From a bacterium (GTDB lineage Bacteria > Verrucomicrobiota > Verrucomicrobiia > Limisphaerales > UBA11358), in the NCBI GenBank assembly GCA_021813325.1, contig JAKALA010000009.1, positions 18,334-82,333 of the forward strand: a DNA stretch of 64,000 nucleotides, read 5' to 3'. Shown here piece by piece: positions 19,092-29,931 of the stretch (its first letter is position 1; each line of letters opens with the position of its first letter). The notes under the pieces are model-generated. The model was not told where the DNA came from and searched no databases. It saw only the letters and a list, made by a program, of their open reading frames with translations. Both the position numbers and the translations under genes were made by a program.

Positions 19092-20636
19092 TTACCCGCC
19101 TGATGGCACGTCGTCGTCGCTGAATTTGGCTGCGCTTTCAAATCGTGTATATGGTTTTAGGAACGTCAAAGGCACATCCCCGGTTGGCCCATTGCGCTGC
19201 TTGGCAATGACCAGGCTGACGGGCAGCCCATCGCTTTCCACCGGCGCGACTTCATCCTCGTCGCTGTCCGGCTTGTAGAGCAGACCGATCAGGTCGGCAT
19301 CCTGCTCAATCGAGCCGGACTCGCGCAGGTCGCTCATCCGCGGTTTGCGGTTCTTGTCCTTCTCAATTTCGCGGTTGAGCTGGGCCAGCACAATGACCGG
19401 CACATTCAACTCTTTGGCCAGCGCCTTGATGCCGCTGGAAATGTCCGCGATTTCCTGCTGGCGGTTCTCTTTTGCCCGCTGCGAAGTAGAGTTCAGAAGC
19501 TGCAAATAGTCAATGACAAACAGCTTGACGCCGTGCTGCTGCGCCAGGCGCCGGGCCCGCGCCCGGAGCTGCAAAATCGAGAGGCCGGCGGTGTCGTCGA
19601 TGTATAACTTGGCGGCACTCAACCGGCCGGCCGCATTGGTCAGTTTCGGAAAGTCGGATTCGCTCATGAAGCCCTCCCGGATGCTCCGCAAATTCACCCG
19701 CGCCAGGGAGCACATCATGCGCAGCACCAGGCTGGCGGAACTCATTTCCAGGCTGAACACGCCCACCGGCAATTTCAGTTCCAGGGCGACATGTTCGGCG
19801 ATATTCATGCCCAGCGAGGTTTTGCCCATGGAAGGGCGGGCGGCGATCACGATCATTTCGCCGCCATGCAAACCGTCCGTCATTTTGTCCAAATCCATGA
19901 AGCCCGTCGCCAGACCGCCCAGCTGGCCGTTCCGGCTGAAGTAATTCTCAATCGTAGCGATGGCCTCGTGCACCAGCGTGTTCACCGGGATCAGGTTCGT
20001 CTGCGAACGCGACTCATTGACCCGGAGAATTTCCTTTTCCACCTCGTCCAGCAGCGACTCGACTTCGCCTTCGTAGTCGAACACTTTGCCCACCACGCCC
20101 GAGCAGGTGGTGATGAGTTTGCGCAACAGATATTTTTCCCGGACAATTTCCAGGTAGTAGCTCAAGTTGGCGGCGCTCGGGACCGCGTCCTGAAGCTGAC
20201 TCAAATACGCAATGCCGCCCACTTGATCCAACAGTTGGCGGTTTTTCAAATTCTGCTGCACCGTGATGAGATCAACCGGCATCCGCGAGTTGAACATGCT
20301 CGCGAGCGTTTCATAAATCGTCTGATGCCGGAGATCGTAGAACGCCAGTTGGCCGTCATCCTTCAGCTTCTCGACGCATTCGCCCAGACTTTCGTTGGGC
20401 GAGAGCAAGGCGCAGCCCAGCACGCCCATTTCCGCCTCGATGGAATGCGGCGGCAGCCGGTCCAGAGTTGGCCGGTTTTCAGAGCGCGCCGCCTTCGGCC
20501 GGCGGGATTTTTTAAAATCATTTCCCGTGGCGGTGTTGGTTTCGCCGTGCATGGGATCAGAAACGGAATCAATCATCCCGATAGCATCTCCATTCGCATT
20601 CTTTCGCGGCAAGTTTTTCTTGTTATTCTTTTTCAC
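19092..20636 (-). CDS. dnaB: Replicative DNA helicase
   Basis: PPHSIEAEMGVLGCALL, MIVIAARPSMGKTSLGMNIAEHVA, LFVIDYLQLL, DLRESGSIEQDADLIGLLYKPD. Confidence 0.95.
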   Translation of the reverse strand: MKKNNKKNLPRKNANGDAIGMIDSVSDPMHGETNTATGNDFKKSRRPKAARSENRPTLDRLPPHSIEAEMGVLGCALLSPNESLGECVEKLKDDGQLAFYDLRHQTIYETLASMFNSRMPVDLITVQQNLKNRQLLDQVGGIAYLSQLQDAVPSAANLSYYLEIVREKYLLRKLITTCSGVVGKVFDYEGEVESLLDEVEKEILRVNESRSQTNLIPVNTLVHEAIATIENYFSRNGQLGGLATGFMDLDKMTDGLHGGEMIVIAARPSMGKTSLGMNIAEHVALELKLPVGVFSLEMSSASLVLRMMCSLARVNLRSIREGFMSESDFPKLTNAAGRLSAAKLYIDDTAGLSILQLRARARRLAQQHGVKLFVIDYLQLLNSTSQRAKENRQQEIADISSGIKALAKELNVPVIVLAQLNREIEKDKNRKPRMSDLRESGSIEQDADLIGLLYKPDSDEDEVAPVESDGLPVSLVIAKQRNGPTGDVPLTFLKPYTRFESAAKFSDDDVPSGG

Positions 20637-20779
20637 CGGTTATTCGCCATGCGGAAAGTTCGCCCTGTTTTGGTCGCATTCAACCACTTGCCTGGGAAAC
20701 GAATATTTGGGCGGGCCATTGGTATGACACTGGTGTTTCCCGCTTTCGGCTTGTTTGGTGAGCTGCCTGCCGTTTAGCT

Positions 20780-21766
20780 TTGGAGATGCAGAACTGCCCG
20801 CATCCGGCCGATGCCTGTGAAAATGCGTTTGACGCCAGCGATTACATCAGCGGCGAGACCTTTCAAATCGCGAGCTGCCGGCAATGCGGTCAGGTGGTGA
20901 CCGTGCCGGTGCCGGAGGATGTCGGCCGCTATTATCCAATTGGCTATTACGGCCAGGTGGGGGAGCGTCGTTTTCCCCCCCTCATCGAGTGGGTGCAGGC
21001 CAGGTTATACCAAAGCCGGGCCAGACGGGCTTTGAGCCTGGCGGCGCGAAAAAATCCCCGGGTGTTGGATGTGGGTTGCGGACGCGGATTGCTGCTCAAA
21101 GCATTTCAGCAACAAGGATGTGAAGTCATGGGGACGGAATTTTCGGATGACGCGTGTCGTTTTGCCCGTGAAAAATTGAAGCTCACGGTGCGGGTCGGCG
21201 CGCTCCATGAACTGAATTTTCCCGCCGCCAGTTTTGATGTGGTCGTCATGTGGCACGTGTTGGAGCATGTCTCCGATCCCCGGCCCACGGTGGCGGAAGT
21301 GTCCCGAATTTTGCGGCCCGGTGGCGTGTTTTTGGTCGGGGTGCCAAACTTTGGCAGCCCGGAGGCGCGGCTGACCAAAGCGGGCTGGTTTCATTTGGAC
21401 GTGCCCCGTCATCTTTCGCACCACACGCCCGCATCGCTTGAAGCGGTTCTGAATGCGGCCGGGTTGCAGCCGCGGTGGCGCAGTTTCCTGGCGCCCGAAT
21501 ATGACACCTTCAGTTTTGTGCAGTCGCTGCTGAACTGGCTCGGTGTGCGGCAGAACCTGCTTTATAACTGGCTGCGCGGTCACGGCGCAAAAGTGATGCC
21601 GGACGGCGCGTCGCTGGGTTCCCTTTTGACCACCCTTTTGCTGGCCCCGTTGCTGGGCTTGCTCAGTTTGCCGGCGACGTTGATTCTGGCGCTCGCCGGC
21701 CAAGGTTCCGCCCTGACGATTGGCGCCGTGAAGGCGCCGTCTGACGGCGATGGTAAATTGCCTTGA
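20780..21766 (+). CDS. Class I SAM-dependent methyltransferase
   Basis: VLDVGCGRGLLLKAF, FDVVVMWHVLEHVSDPRPTVAEVSRILRPGGVFLVGVPN. Confidence 0.85.
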   Translation: MEMQNCPHPADACENAFDASDYISGETFQIASCRQCGQVVTVPVPEDVGRYYPIGYYGQVGERRFPPLIEWVQARLYQSRARRALSLAARKNPRVLDVGCGRGLLLKAFQQQGCEVMGTEFSDDACRFAREKLKLTVRVGALHELNFPAASFDVVVMWHVLEHVSDPRPTVAEVSRILRPGGVFLVGVPNFGSPEARLTKAGWFHLDVPRHLSHHTPASLEAVLNAAGLQPRWRSFLAPEYDTFSFVQSLLNWLGVRQNLLYNWLRGHGAKVMPDGASLGSLLTTLLLAPLLGLLSLPATLILALAGQGSALTIGAVKAPSDGDGKLP

Positions 21767-21797
21767 CCGCGGCGCAGGATTTGCTCTGCTCAACCCT

Positions 21798-22250
21798 ATG
21801 ACGCTCGACGAAATTTGCGAAAAAATTAAAGCCTGCGCGCAACTGATGAACGCCCGCTACGGCGCGGTGGTTTTCGACGAATGGGTTTTGGTGTCCCTGG
21901 AACAAAACCGGGCGCGGATCTTGCATTACGTCGGCCCCCGAAACGACGAGTTCCTTAAAAATTTTGTCAACGACCTTGGACCGTTGCGGAACGCGTTGCA
22001 CGACGCGCAATATGGTCCGGGTGATTTTGAATTTGCCCGCCATGGTGTCGGCACCAAAATCGAAGCGTTTTTGGTGGCTGGGCCTGGTCTCTACATCATC
22101 TGCAACAACACGCAGAATTCCATGGATGTGATTGCGAAGAATCCGCGGTGGTTGGAGGCCCAGATTCCGTTCGCCGAACTGGCCGAGCACATTCGCGGCA
22201 ATCCGTTGCACATTTCCTGGGACACCAAAATTTTCAGCAAGCCCAATTAG
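21798..22250 (+). CDS. Hypothetical protein (possibly roadblock/LC7-like)
   Basis: 150-aa ORF starting MTLDEICEKIKACAQLMNARYGAVVFDEWVLVSLEQ; no decisive motif. Confidence 0.55.
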   Translation: MTLDEICEKIKACAQLMNARYGAVVFDEWVLVSLEQNRARILHYVGPRNDEFLKNFVNDLGPLRNALHDAQYGPGDFEFARHGVGTKIEAFLVAGPGLYIICNNTQNSMDVIAKNPRWLEAQIPFAELAEHIRGNPLHISWDTKIFSKPN

Positions 22251-22316
22251 CAAATTTCCGCGGTTTTCCTGAAAAAAAACTCGCGCTCACATCGCTGATT
22301 GCTGAGGATGCGGCGC

Positions 22317-24230
22317 ATGAATTCGGGCCAAGCTTCTCCGAAAAAAACAATTGATAAAGACTTTGTCCTGCCGGTGGACGGCTTTACCGGCACGCCGGAA
22401 GAAATCCAGCGCCAGTGGTTTGAGCAGATTTACCGGGGGCGTGGCGACTCCATGCGGCAGCTCACCTGGCGGGCGGTGATCATGGGCTCGGCGCTGGGCG
22501 GCATTCTCTCGCTTACGAATCTCTACATCGGCTTGAAATCCGGCTGGTCCATGGGCGTGGCGATCACGGCCTGCATTCTCTCCTACGCCATTTGGACCAC
22601 GTTGGTCAAAATTCGCGTGGCCCGCACGCCGATGAGCATCCTGGAAAACAACTGCATGCAGTCGTGCGCCAGTTCGGCGGGTTACTCCACGGGCGGGACT
22701 TTGGTGTCCGCTTTTTCCGCGTTCATCATGCTGAACGGCCATTCCCTGTCCGTCTCGCTGACGCTCGCCTGGGTGTTCTTTCTGGCCATTCTCGGAGTCA
22801 CGATGGCCGTGCCGATGAAGAAGCAAATGATCAACATTGAGCAACTCCGCTTTCCCAGCGGCGTGGCGGCGGCGGAAACCTTGCGCGCCTTGCACTCGCA
22901 CGGCGCCAAAGGCATGCGCGCCGCCAAGGCGCTGGGCATTGCGGGCGCGCTGGCGGCCATTGATAATTTTGTCCACGACGGATTTGCGGCCATTCCCAAG
23001 TTGGCGGCTTTTTCCAGCGATGCTTTGGTGATGCACTTGAACAAGCTGGTTTTCGGGGCCACTTGGATGGGGCGCACCGTGATGTTCAGTTGGGAGCCAA
23101 TTTTCATCGCGTCCGGCGCCATCATGGGCATGCGCGTGTGCGCGAGCATTCTGGTGGGCAGCATGATTTATTGGGTGGCGTATGTGCCGTGGTTGCAGCA
23201 TCAGGGCTGGTTGACGCATGATGGGTTTCGCGATTGTGTGCAATGGACGTTGTGGCCGGGCGTTTCCTGCATGGTTTTTGCGAGCTTGATGGATTTGATT
23301 TTGAAATGGCGCATTTCCCTCCGGGCGTTTGCCGACTTGGGAAAGATGTTTTCTCCCAAATCAAAATTGTCTGACGAGATGGAGGCCATTGAGACGCCCA
23401 TGTCCTGGTTTGCGCTGGGACAGTTGATTTCCTTGATCGCTCTGTCCATTCTTGCGCATGCGACATTTGGCATGCCTTACTGGCAAAGCGCCGTGGCGGT
23501 CATTTTGTCCTTTGCGCTGGCGCTGGTGGCCTGCCGCGTGACGGGCGAAACGGACACAACGCCGATGGGCCCGTTGGGCAAGGTCACCCAGCTCACGTTC
23601 GGCGCGTTGAATCCGGGAAACATGAACGTCAATTTGATGAGCGCCAACATCACCGCCGGGGCCGTGGGATCTTCGGCGGACCTGCTGACCGATTTGAAAA
23701 GCGGTTATCTGCTGGGCGCGAATCCGCGCAAACAATTTCTCGCGCAGTTTTCCGGGATTTTTATCGGCACCGTGGTCAGCGTGCTGGCTTTTCAATTGAT
23801 CGTGGATAAACCGGACGTGATCGGCTCGGACCAATTTCCGGCGCCGGCGGCGCAAACCTGGGCGGCCGTGGCGCAGGCGTTGAGCAAGGGTTTTGAAGCG
23901 CTGGGGGCGGTCAAAGTTTGGAGCATCGTGGCCGGCGGGGTGACTGGCGTGGGGCTGACGATTTTGCCGGTGCTATTTCCCAAACGGATCAATTTTCTGC
24001 CATCGGCTTCCGGCGTTGGCTTGGCCGGAATTTTTCAATGGTATTACGGCGTGCTGTTTTTCATGGGCGCGGCGATGGCCTGGGGCTTCCGGAAAAAATC
24101 ACCGGTCAAAGCCGAAGAGTTTACTTATCCCGTCGCTTCGGGCGTCATGGCGGGCGGCGCCTTGATGGGCGTGGCGATCATCTTCTGGCAAAATGGTCCT
24201 GATATTTTGAAGAAGCTGATGGGACACTGA
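22317..24230 (+). CDS. OPT family oligopeptide transporter
   Basis: Polytopic; LTWRAVIMGSALGGILSLTNLYIGLKSGWSMGVAITACILSYAIW, LRFPSGVAAAETLRALH. Confidence 0.85.
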   Translation: MNSGQASPKKTIDKDFVLPVDGFTGTPEEIQRQWFEQIYRGRGDSMRQLTWRAVIMGSALGGILSLTNLYIGLKSGWSMGVAITACILSYAIWTTLVKIRVARTPMSILENNCMQSCASSAGYSTGGTLVSAFSAFIMLNGHSLSVSLTLAWVFFLAILGVTMAVPMKKQMINIEQLRFPSGVAAAETLRALHSHGAKGMRAAKALGIAGALAAIDNFVHDGFAAIPKLAAFSSDALVMHLNKLVFGATWMGRTVMFSWEPIFIASGAIMGMRVCASILVGSMIYWVAYVPWLQHQGWLTHDGFRDCVQWTLWPGVSCMVFASLMDLILKWRISLRAFADLGKMFSPKSKLSDEMEAIETPMSWFALGQLISLIALSILAHATFGMPYWQSAVAVILSFALALVACRVTGETDTTPMGPLGKVTQLTFGALNPGNMNVNLMSANITAGAVGSSADLLTDLKSGYLLGANPRKQFLAQFSGIFIGTVVSVLAFQLIVDKPDVIGSDQFPAPAAQTWAAVAQALSKGFEALGAVKVWSIVAGGVTGVGLTILPVLFPKRINFLPSASGVGLAGIFQWYYGVLFFMGAAMAWGFRKKSPVKAEEFTYPVASGVMAGGALMGVAIIFWQNGPDILKKLMGH

Positions 24231-24244
24231 GGTGAATTTGAAAT

Positions 24245-25348
24245 TTAAAAAGGCCAGTTCAGTCCGGCTGAAAGATAGATCTGGCCGCCCAGATTCAAAG
24301 TGCCTTCCCGGCCGCCGCCGCCAAAGCCGGCGTTGCCCATGGGCATGTATTGCGCGCTGACATAAACATCGGCATTTCTGCCGCTGTCATTGAAGTGATA
24401 CATGACCGTGGCATTTACGTAGCCGCCATAAACCACATCGGCGCCGTCGATTTTACCGTAGCTGTGCGCGCTGGAGCCGCTGGTGGTGATGGTTTCGTTG
24501 TAGCTGTATTTGCCGGAGGCAACGCCGATGGCCGGCCCCGCGCCCAAGCTCACGCCGATTCGTTCCGTGACATCCCAATAAAATGACGGCCCGAGGCGAA
24601 TGGTGTAGAGCGACACATCCAGCGAATGGGAACCGGACACCGTGCCGCTGGTGGTGGTTGGACCTGGAAGTTTATTCCCCGTTGCAGAGATCAAAGTCCC
24701 TTGTCCGCTGGAGCCGCCCTGATACGGAGCGCCGGGCACATCAATGTTGCCCGTGTCAAAGGTGTAAACGCTTTGGGTGATCGTCCCATCGACGGTGCGG
24801 TTGTCGGAAATGTTGACCGACAGCAAACCAAAGCCCAATTCCCAGCCGACGCGCGCATGTTTCCAATACCAGAGATTGCCGCCGTAGGCCAATTCAAAGC
24901 CCGGAATGGCGTTCTTGTCATCGTGTCCGCCGCCGCTGGCGTTAAAGTCGGACAGCGCGGTCATTTTCAACGTGTGACTGACCGCGTCGTATTGCGAAGC
25001 GCTGTTGTATCCCCAGTAGCTCGTGTGACCGCGAGCATTCCCGGTCTGATCGGTGCGCACGTAGCCATCGGCAAAAATGCCATTGGCCGGGTCATTGCCG
25101 GAAATTCCAAAGCCGCCCTGCATTTTGAAATCGGCGCTGAGGTTGAAACCCACCAGCGCGCCGACGCGGAAATGCCGCGTCCAGTCATCCGCATCCGATG
25201 GAATGCGGACAAATTTGCTGGAGTCGGCGTCATTGTAGATGCCCGGTTGCGCTTTTGCCGATGGGACAAATCCGGCCAGGCAACAAACCGCCCCCCACGC
25301 ATACGGCCTGCGAAAACATTTTGCAAACTGGCGCTTCGGTTTCGGCAT
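24245..25348 (-). CDS. Outer-membrane beta-barrel-like protein
   Basis: Signal-like N-terminus, alternating beta-strand pattern, terminal QIYLSAGLNWPF. Confidence 0.6.
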   Translation of the reverse strand: MPKPKRQFAKCFRRPYAWGAVCCLAGFVPSAKAQPGIYNDADSSKFVRIPSDADDWTRHFRVGALVGFNLSADFKMQGGFGISGNDPANGIFADGYVRTDQTGNARGHTSYWGYNSASQYDAVSHTLKMTALSDFNASGGGHDDKNAIPGFELAYGGNLWYWKHARVGWELGFGLLSVNISDNRTVDGTITQSVYTFDTGNIDVPGAPYQGGSSGQGTLISATGNKLPGPTTTSGTVSGSHSLDVSLYTIRLGPSFYWDVTERIGVSLGAGPAIGVASGKYSYNETITTSGSSAHSYGKIDGADVVYGGYVNATVMYHFNDSGRNADVYVSAQYMPMGNAGFGGGGREGTLNLGGQIYLSAGLNWPF

Positions 25349-25351
25349 GGT

Positions 25352-26746
25352 TCAGGGATTTTGATAAACGCGGTAAAAACGCCGGGGGGAGTTTGTCACC
25401 GCACTGATCGTGGCCGGCGGCCCATAATCAATCCATTGCACCGCGTTGGCCGGAGCGACGACCGAGGGCGGCGCGATCCTGGCGTTCGTGAACGCGAGAT
25501 TGTCGCTGTAAACCACGGTGTAAGCACGTCCCGGAGTGGCGGGAAATTCAATCAACATGCGTTTATCGCTGAGTTGGATGATTCGCCTGAGGTTGACGTT
25601 GGTGCTGGTTTGACTGACGGCTGGCGGTGTCCAATCCGGAACGGTGACCGCAAAAGGATTCAACTGGCCATTCGTAAAGGGAAACGGTGTCCGGGAATTA
25701 TTGATGTATTGCAACAGCAGATCGAGCTTGGCACCCGCCGCCAACGTTGCGGGATAGACCACAAATGGATTGCCGTTGTTGGTGCCAACCGCGTTGACCA
25801 AGCGGTTCGTCAGTCCGGAGACAACCACGCGCACGGCGGGGACATCGTTGGCGCCGACGTTGACGACCTGAACAAGTTGTTCCATCAAGCCGTTCTGATA
25901 ATTGATGGTTTGCGCCGAGTTGGTAAAGGCGATCAACTGACTGGCGGGATAGGCGCTGATGAGCAGGTTCGTGCTGGCGGTGTTGTTGGCTAGGTTGGCA
26001 TCGAGAATTCCCGGCGCGCCAATGCCGGCGGTAAAGGCCAGAATGTTGGCGTTGGTCGGCTGGATGGAGATTTGCACCGTGATGGCATCGCCGCTGTGCA
26101 TGGCTCCCAGGTCGAAGAGCTGGCTGGAGCCGGAGGCGGTGTAACTTTTGCTGGCACTGATGAGCAGGACACTGGCCGGAAGCGTATTGGTCAACAAAAC
26201 ATCGGGCGCGGCATCGGGGCCGGAATTGGTAACGGTGATCGTGTAAGCGGTCAGATCACTCGCATAAATGTGTTGGATGGGGCCGGCCAGGCGAATTCCC
26301 AATTCGGCGTCCGCCGAGTAGATTTCCGTGACGACATTGGTGCCCGCAACGTTGGTCGCCTGCAACGCTCCCGCCACGACCGTGTTGGTCAAAACGCCGC
26401 TGGAAATAGGAATGACCGTCAAAGTCATGGTGGCGGTGCCGCCATTGGTCATCGGGCCTAGGCCGAAGATCAGGTTTCCCGAGGCGATGTAGTTGCTCCC
26501 CTGGCTGCTGGTGGCGCTCGCGAGTGTGACTTGGGCGGAAAAACTGTTGGTGACCGCCGGGCTGGGCAAAAAGTATCCCGCGAGATTGGTTAGATAAATA
26601 TTATAGGTAATGGAGTTGGTTCCGACGACCTGATTGGTGGAAGGCTGCACCGATAGTCCAAAGCTTTGCCCCTGCGCCTGCAAACCCTGCGTCAGCCAGG
26701 CGACAAGAACCAGCAACCAAAGTTGAGTTTTATGGGGAAACTTCAT
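25352..26746 (-). CDS. DUF11-like repeat secreted protein
   Basis: Signal peptide; repeats of TNSGPDAAPDVLLTNTLPASVLLISAS and LANNTASTNL type. Confidence 0.65.
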   Translation of the reverse strand: MKFPHKTQLWLLVLVAWLTQGLQAQGQSFGLSVQPSTNQVVGTNSITYNIYLTNLAGYFLPSPAVTNSFSAQVTLASATSSQGSNYIASGNLIFGLGPMTNGGTATMTLTVIPISSGVLTNTVVAGALQATNVAGTNVVTEIYSADAELGIRLAGPIQHIYASDLTAYTITVTNSGPDAAPDVLLTNTLPASVLLISASKSYTASGSSQLFDLGAMHSGDAITVQISIQPTNANILAFTAGIGAPGILDANLANNTASTNLLISAYPASQLIAFTNSAQTINYQNGLMEQLVQVVNVGANDVPAVRVVVSGLTNRLVNAVGTNNGNPFVVYPATLAAGAKLDLLLQYINNSRTPFPFTNGQLNPFAVTVPDWTPPAVSQTSTNVNLRRIIQLSDKRMLIEFPATPGRAYTVVYSDNLAFTNARIAPPSVVAPANAVQWIDYGPPATISAVTNSPRRFYRVYQNP

Positions 26747-26884
26747 GCCCAATGAAATTCCAAATTCTAACACCACCAGTTTGCGGAAGTTTCGCGGACG
26801 AAGCAAGCATCGCCCGTGACTTCAAGCCGGTTGTGATGGCCCCTTTCAGATCGAATTTTGGCCGGCGGGTGATATTCTGCGGAC

Positions 26885-27250
26885 ATGTTTTTGGCGACAT
26901 CCAATTTAAGCAGGCGATTGCTGGTCATCAGCTACATTGGACGGGTCGGTCCGAATGACCTCGTGCAAGGCGAGCGTGATCTGCGAGAATTGCTGGCCAG
27001 CCTGCCACCCGGTTTTGGCGTGCTGGCGGATCTCTCGCTTATGGAGTCCATGGATCCGGATTGCCTGCCGATACTCGGACGCATCATGGACCTGTGCCAG
27101 CAACGTGGCGTGGGGAAAATTGTGCGCGTGATTCCTGACCCGGAAAAAGACATCGGATTCAACATCATGACCATCTTTCATTACCCCGGACATCCGCAAA
27201 TCATCACTTGCTCCAGCCTGATCGAAGCGGGGCAGCATCTGTCCGTTTAG
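26885..27250 (+). CDS. Small STAS-like protein
   Basis: 121 aa; GVLADLSLMESMDPDCLPILGRIMDLCQQRGVGKIVRVI pattern. Confidence 0.5.
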   Translation: MFLATSNLSRRLLVISYIGRVGPNDLVQGERDLRELLASLPPGFGVLADLSLMESMDPDCLPILGRIMDLCQQRGVGKIVRVIPDPEKDIGFNIMTIFHYPGHPQIITCSSLIEAGQHLSV

Positions 27251-27996
27251 CTGCAAGACAGTTCGTAATTCAGAAAGGAGAGACAATAGATCGCGGCCGT
27301 TTCCACCCGCAAAGTCAGGTCGCCAAGTGTGATGGGATGAGCGCCTGTCGCCTCAATGGCGAGCAATTCTTCTCTGGTAAAATCCCCCTCCGGGCCGATC
27401 CACACGCCGGCATTTTTCGGGCGACGCCCGTTGGCCGATTGGAAATCCTTAAACACCTGATGCGGATGGCGGCGTTCGGTTTGCAATGAACCCACCAGCA
27501 TGAGTTCCGGAAGCGGTTTGCGGGATAAAAAGTCTTTCAGAGATATTGGGGCTTCGACTTTTGGCAGCCACGCGGCACCGCATTGTTTGATGGCTTCAAT
27601 GGCCACCTGCTGCCATTTGTCGCGTTTGTGCTCGGCTCCTTCGTTATCCAGTTGGGTTACGACGCGTTCGGTCAACAGCGGAACGATCCGGCCGGTTCCC
27701 AGCTCGACTGCTTTTTGAATGATGCTTTCGATGATTTTTCCCTTTGGAACCGCCACAAACAGACTGATCGGGCAGGGCGGGGCAGGCTTGGAAAGCTGTT
27801 CCCGCACCGCGAGAAAGGTGGAATCTTTTGCGGTGCTTTCCACGTCGCACAGGTATTCACAACCTTCGCCATCAAGCACCGTCACCCGTTCGCCCCGCTG
27901 CAAGCGCAAGACATGCAGGGCATGATGCGCTTCCCGGCCAACCAACTGCAAGGTCGGCCCATCGCAAGCTTGGGGTGGCAAATAAAACCGATGCAT
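27247..27996 (-). CDS. rsmE: 16S rRNA (uracil(1498)-N(3))-methyltransferase
   Basis: HHALHVLRLQRGERVTVLDGEG, WIGPEGDFTREELLAIEATGAHPITLGDLTLRVETAAIYCLS. Confidence 0.88.
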   Translation of the reverse strand: MHRFYLPPQACDGPTLQLVGREAHHALHVLRLQRGERVTVLDGEGCEYLCDVESTAKDSTFLAVREQLSKPAPPCPISLFVAVPKGKIIESIIQKAVELGTGRIVPLLTERVVTQLDNEGAEHKRDKWQQVAIEAIKQCGAAWLPKVEAPISLKDFLSRKPLPELMLVGSLQTERRHPHQVFKDFQSANGRRPKNAGVWIGPEGDFTREELLAIEATGAHPITLGDLTLRVETAAIYCLSFLNYELSCS

Positions 27997-28074
27997 GAAC
28001 CTACGATATTGAATCTGTCCTCAATTCCGCAAGCGCTGCCTGCGGACGTTTGAAATGGGTGCCGGTTCCGTTGG

Positions 28075-29220
28075 CTATTTGAAAAACTTCTTGGCCTTTT
28101 CAAAAAAGCCTTGAGCCAGCGGAGCCTCCTTGCCGTCGCAAAGGGCGGCAAACTCCTGGAGCTTTTGTTTTTGATCGGCATTCAGGCGTGTTGGCACTTC
28201 AACCTGCACGCGCACATGCAAATCGCCGTGTCCGTAACCTTGCAGATTTTTGACGCCGCGGCTTTTGAGCCGGAGAATGGTGCCGGGCTGCGTGCCGGCC
28301 GGGATTTTGACGGTGGCCCGGCCTTCCAGCGTGGGCACTTCAATTTCCGAACCCAGGGTGGCTTGGACAAAACTCACCGGCACTTCGCACAGCAAGTCGT
28401 CGCCTTCGCGTGAAAAAATTTCATGTGCTTTGACTTGAAGGAAAACGTAAAGGTCGCCCGCCGGACCGCCGCGCCCGCCGGCTTCGCCGTTGCCGGAAGA
28501 ACGCAGGCGGGTGCCGCCTTCCACACCGGCGGGAATACGCAGTTTGATTTTAGAGGTGCGTTCGTATTTGCCGTTGCCGGAGCACTTCTTGCAGGGCTTT
28601 TCCAGAATGCGCCCGGCGCCTTTGCAGTGCGGACATGTCTGGGCAATGCTGAAAATGCCACGCGAGGTGAGCACCTGGCCGCGTCCACCGCAAGTGCCGC
28701 ACTGCCGCATCTTGGAGCCGGGTTCGGCTCCGGAACCATCGCAACTGTCGCACTTGTCGGGCTTGGTGACGGAGATTTCCTTTTCGCAGCCCAAGGCCGC
28801 CTCTTCGAGCGTGATTTGCAGGTCGTAACGCAAATCATCGCCCCGCTGCGGCCCGCTGGGATCTTGTCCGCCGCCGAACAGGTTTTCAAAAATGCTGCCC
28901 CCGCCGCCCCCGCCGAACACTTCGCGGAAGATGTCAAACGGATCATGGAATCCGCCGCCACCACCGAATCCGCCGCCGCGGGCGCGGGCGCGCGGATCAA
29001 ATGCGTCGTGTCCGTATTGGTCATACGCCGACCGCTTTTGCGGGTCGCTCAAGATTTCATAGGCGTGGCCCAGTTCCTTGAAATTTTCTTCGGCCTGTTT
29101 GTCACCCGGATTTTTATCCGGATGAAATTTCACCGCCAATTTGCGGTAAGCCTTCTTGATTTCCTCGTCGCTTGCATTGCGCGCCACCCCAAGAACTTCG
29201 TAGTAATCGCGTTTGGTCAT
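28075..29220 (-). CDS. dnaJ: Molecular chaperone DnaJ
   Basis: J domain with HPD, Gly/Phe region, four CxxCxGxG zinc repeats. Confidence 0.96.
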   Translation of the reverse strand: MTKRDYYEVLGVARNASDEEIKKAYRKLAVKFHPDKNPGDKQAEENFKELGHAYEILSDPQKRSAYDQYGHDAFDPRARARGGGFGGGGGFHDPFDIFREVFGGGGGGSIFENLFGGGQDPSGPQRGDDLRYDLQITLEEAALGCEKEISVTKPDKCDSCDGSGAEPGSKMRQCGTCGGRGQVLTSRGIFSIAQTCPHCKGAGRILEKPCKKCSGNGKYERTSKIKLRIPAGVEGGTRLRSSGNGEAGGRGGPAGDLYVFLQVKAHEIFSREGDDLLCEVPVSFVQATLGSEIEVPTLEGRATVKIPAGTQPGTILRLKSRGVKNLQGYGHGDLHVRVQVEVPTRLNADQKQKLQEFAALCDGKEAPLAQGFFEKAKKFFK

Positions 29221-29270
29221 GTGAAATAGTCAGTAAAAGATGAACACTCCGGCTAAAAAACATTCGACGT

Positions 29271-29834
29271 TCAATCCGCCTTGTCGGCGGGTTTTTTGGC
29301 GACAATGACCGTGGCGGGGCGCAGCAGGCGGTCCTTCAGTTTGTATCCTTTGCGGAGCTGCTGCAGCACGTTGCCTTCGGCGGTTTCGGCGGATTCCTGC
29401 TCCGAGACGGCTTCGTGAAAATTGGGATCAAACGGTTTGCCGGTGGAATCGATTTCCTCCAGTCCGGTCTCGGTCAAGACGGACCGCAACTGTTGCAGAA
29501 TCATGGCCACGCCGGATTGGAATGAGGCCAACTGGTCGCCGCCCTGCACATTTTTTTGCGCCGCGTTCAGCGCCATTTCAAAATTGTCCAGCACAGGCAG
29601 CAGTTTGTGGACGAGGGAAAAGTTGGCGTGATGGGCCGCCTCGATTTTTTCGCGCGCGGCCCGTTTTTTGAAGTTGTCAAAATCCGCCACGGTGCGCAGC
29701 AGGCGTTCCCAATGTTCATCGGCCTTGGCGGCCTTGGCCTTGAGTTCGGCCAACTGCTCGTCCGTCAGCGGGGTGGTCTCCGCCGGGGCGGCGGGTGTTT
29801 CCGGAGTTGGCGTTTCGTCTTTGGTTTTGCTCAT
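29271..29834 (-). CDS. grpE: Nucleotide exchange factor GrpE
   Basis: LRTVADFDNFKKRAAREKIEAAHHANFSLVHKLLPVLDNFEMAL; adjacent to dnaJ. Confidence 0.92.
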   Translation of the reverse strand: MSKTKDETPTPETPAAPAETTPLTDEQLAELKAKAAKADEHWERLLRTVADFDNFKKRAAREKIEAAHHANFSLVHKLLPVLDNFEMALNAAQKNVQGGDQLASFQSGVAMILQQLRSVLTETGLEEIDSTGKPFDPNFHEAVSEQESAETAEGNVLQQLRKGYKLKDRLLRPATVIVAKKPADKAD

Positions 29835-29931
29835 GAAAAATGGGTGCAAAAAATTCAGGCGTGCAATGTAGCAGATGCACGCCTGTCGGGCAACGGGCAA
29901 GACAGTTCCGCCCGAAAGTTTGCGGGGTCGA

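Noticed and set aside
28075-29834. dnaJ-grpE without adjacent dnaK as an anomaly
   Set aside because: dnaK is often located elsewhere in bacterial genomes; not informative from one window.
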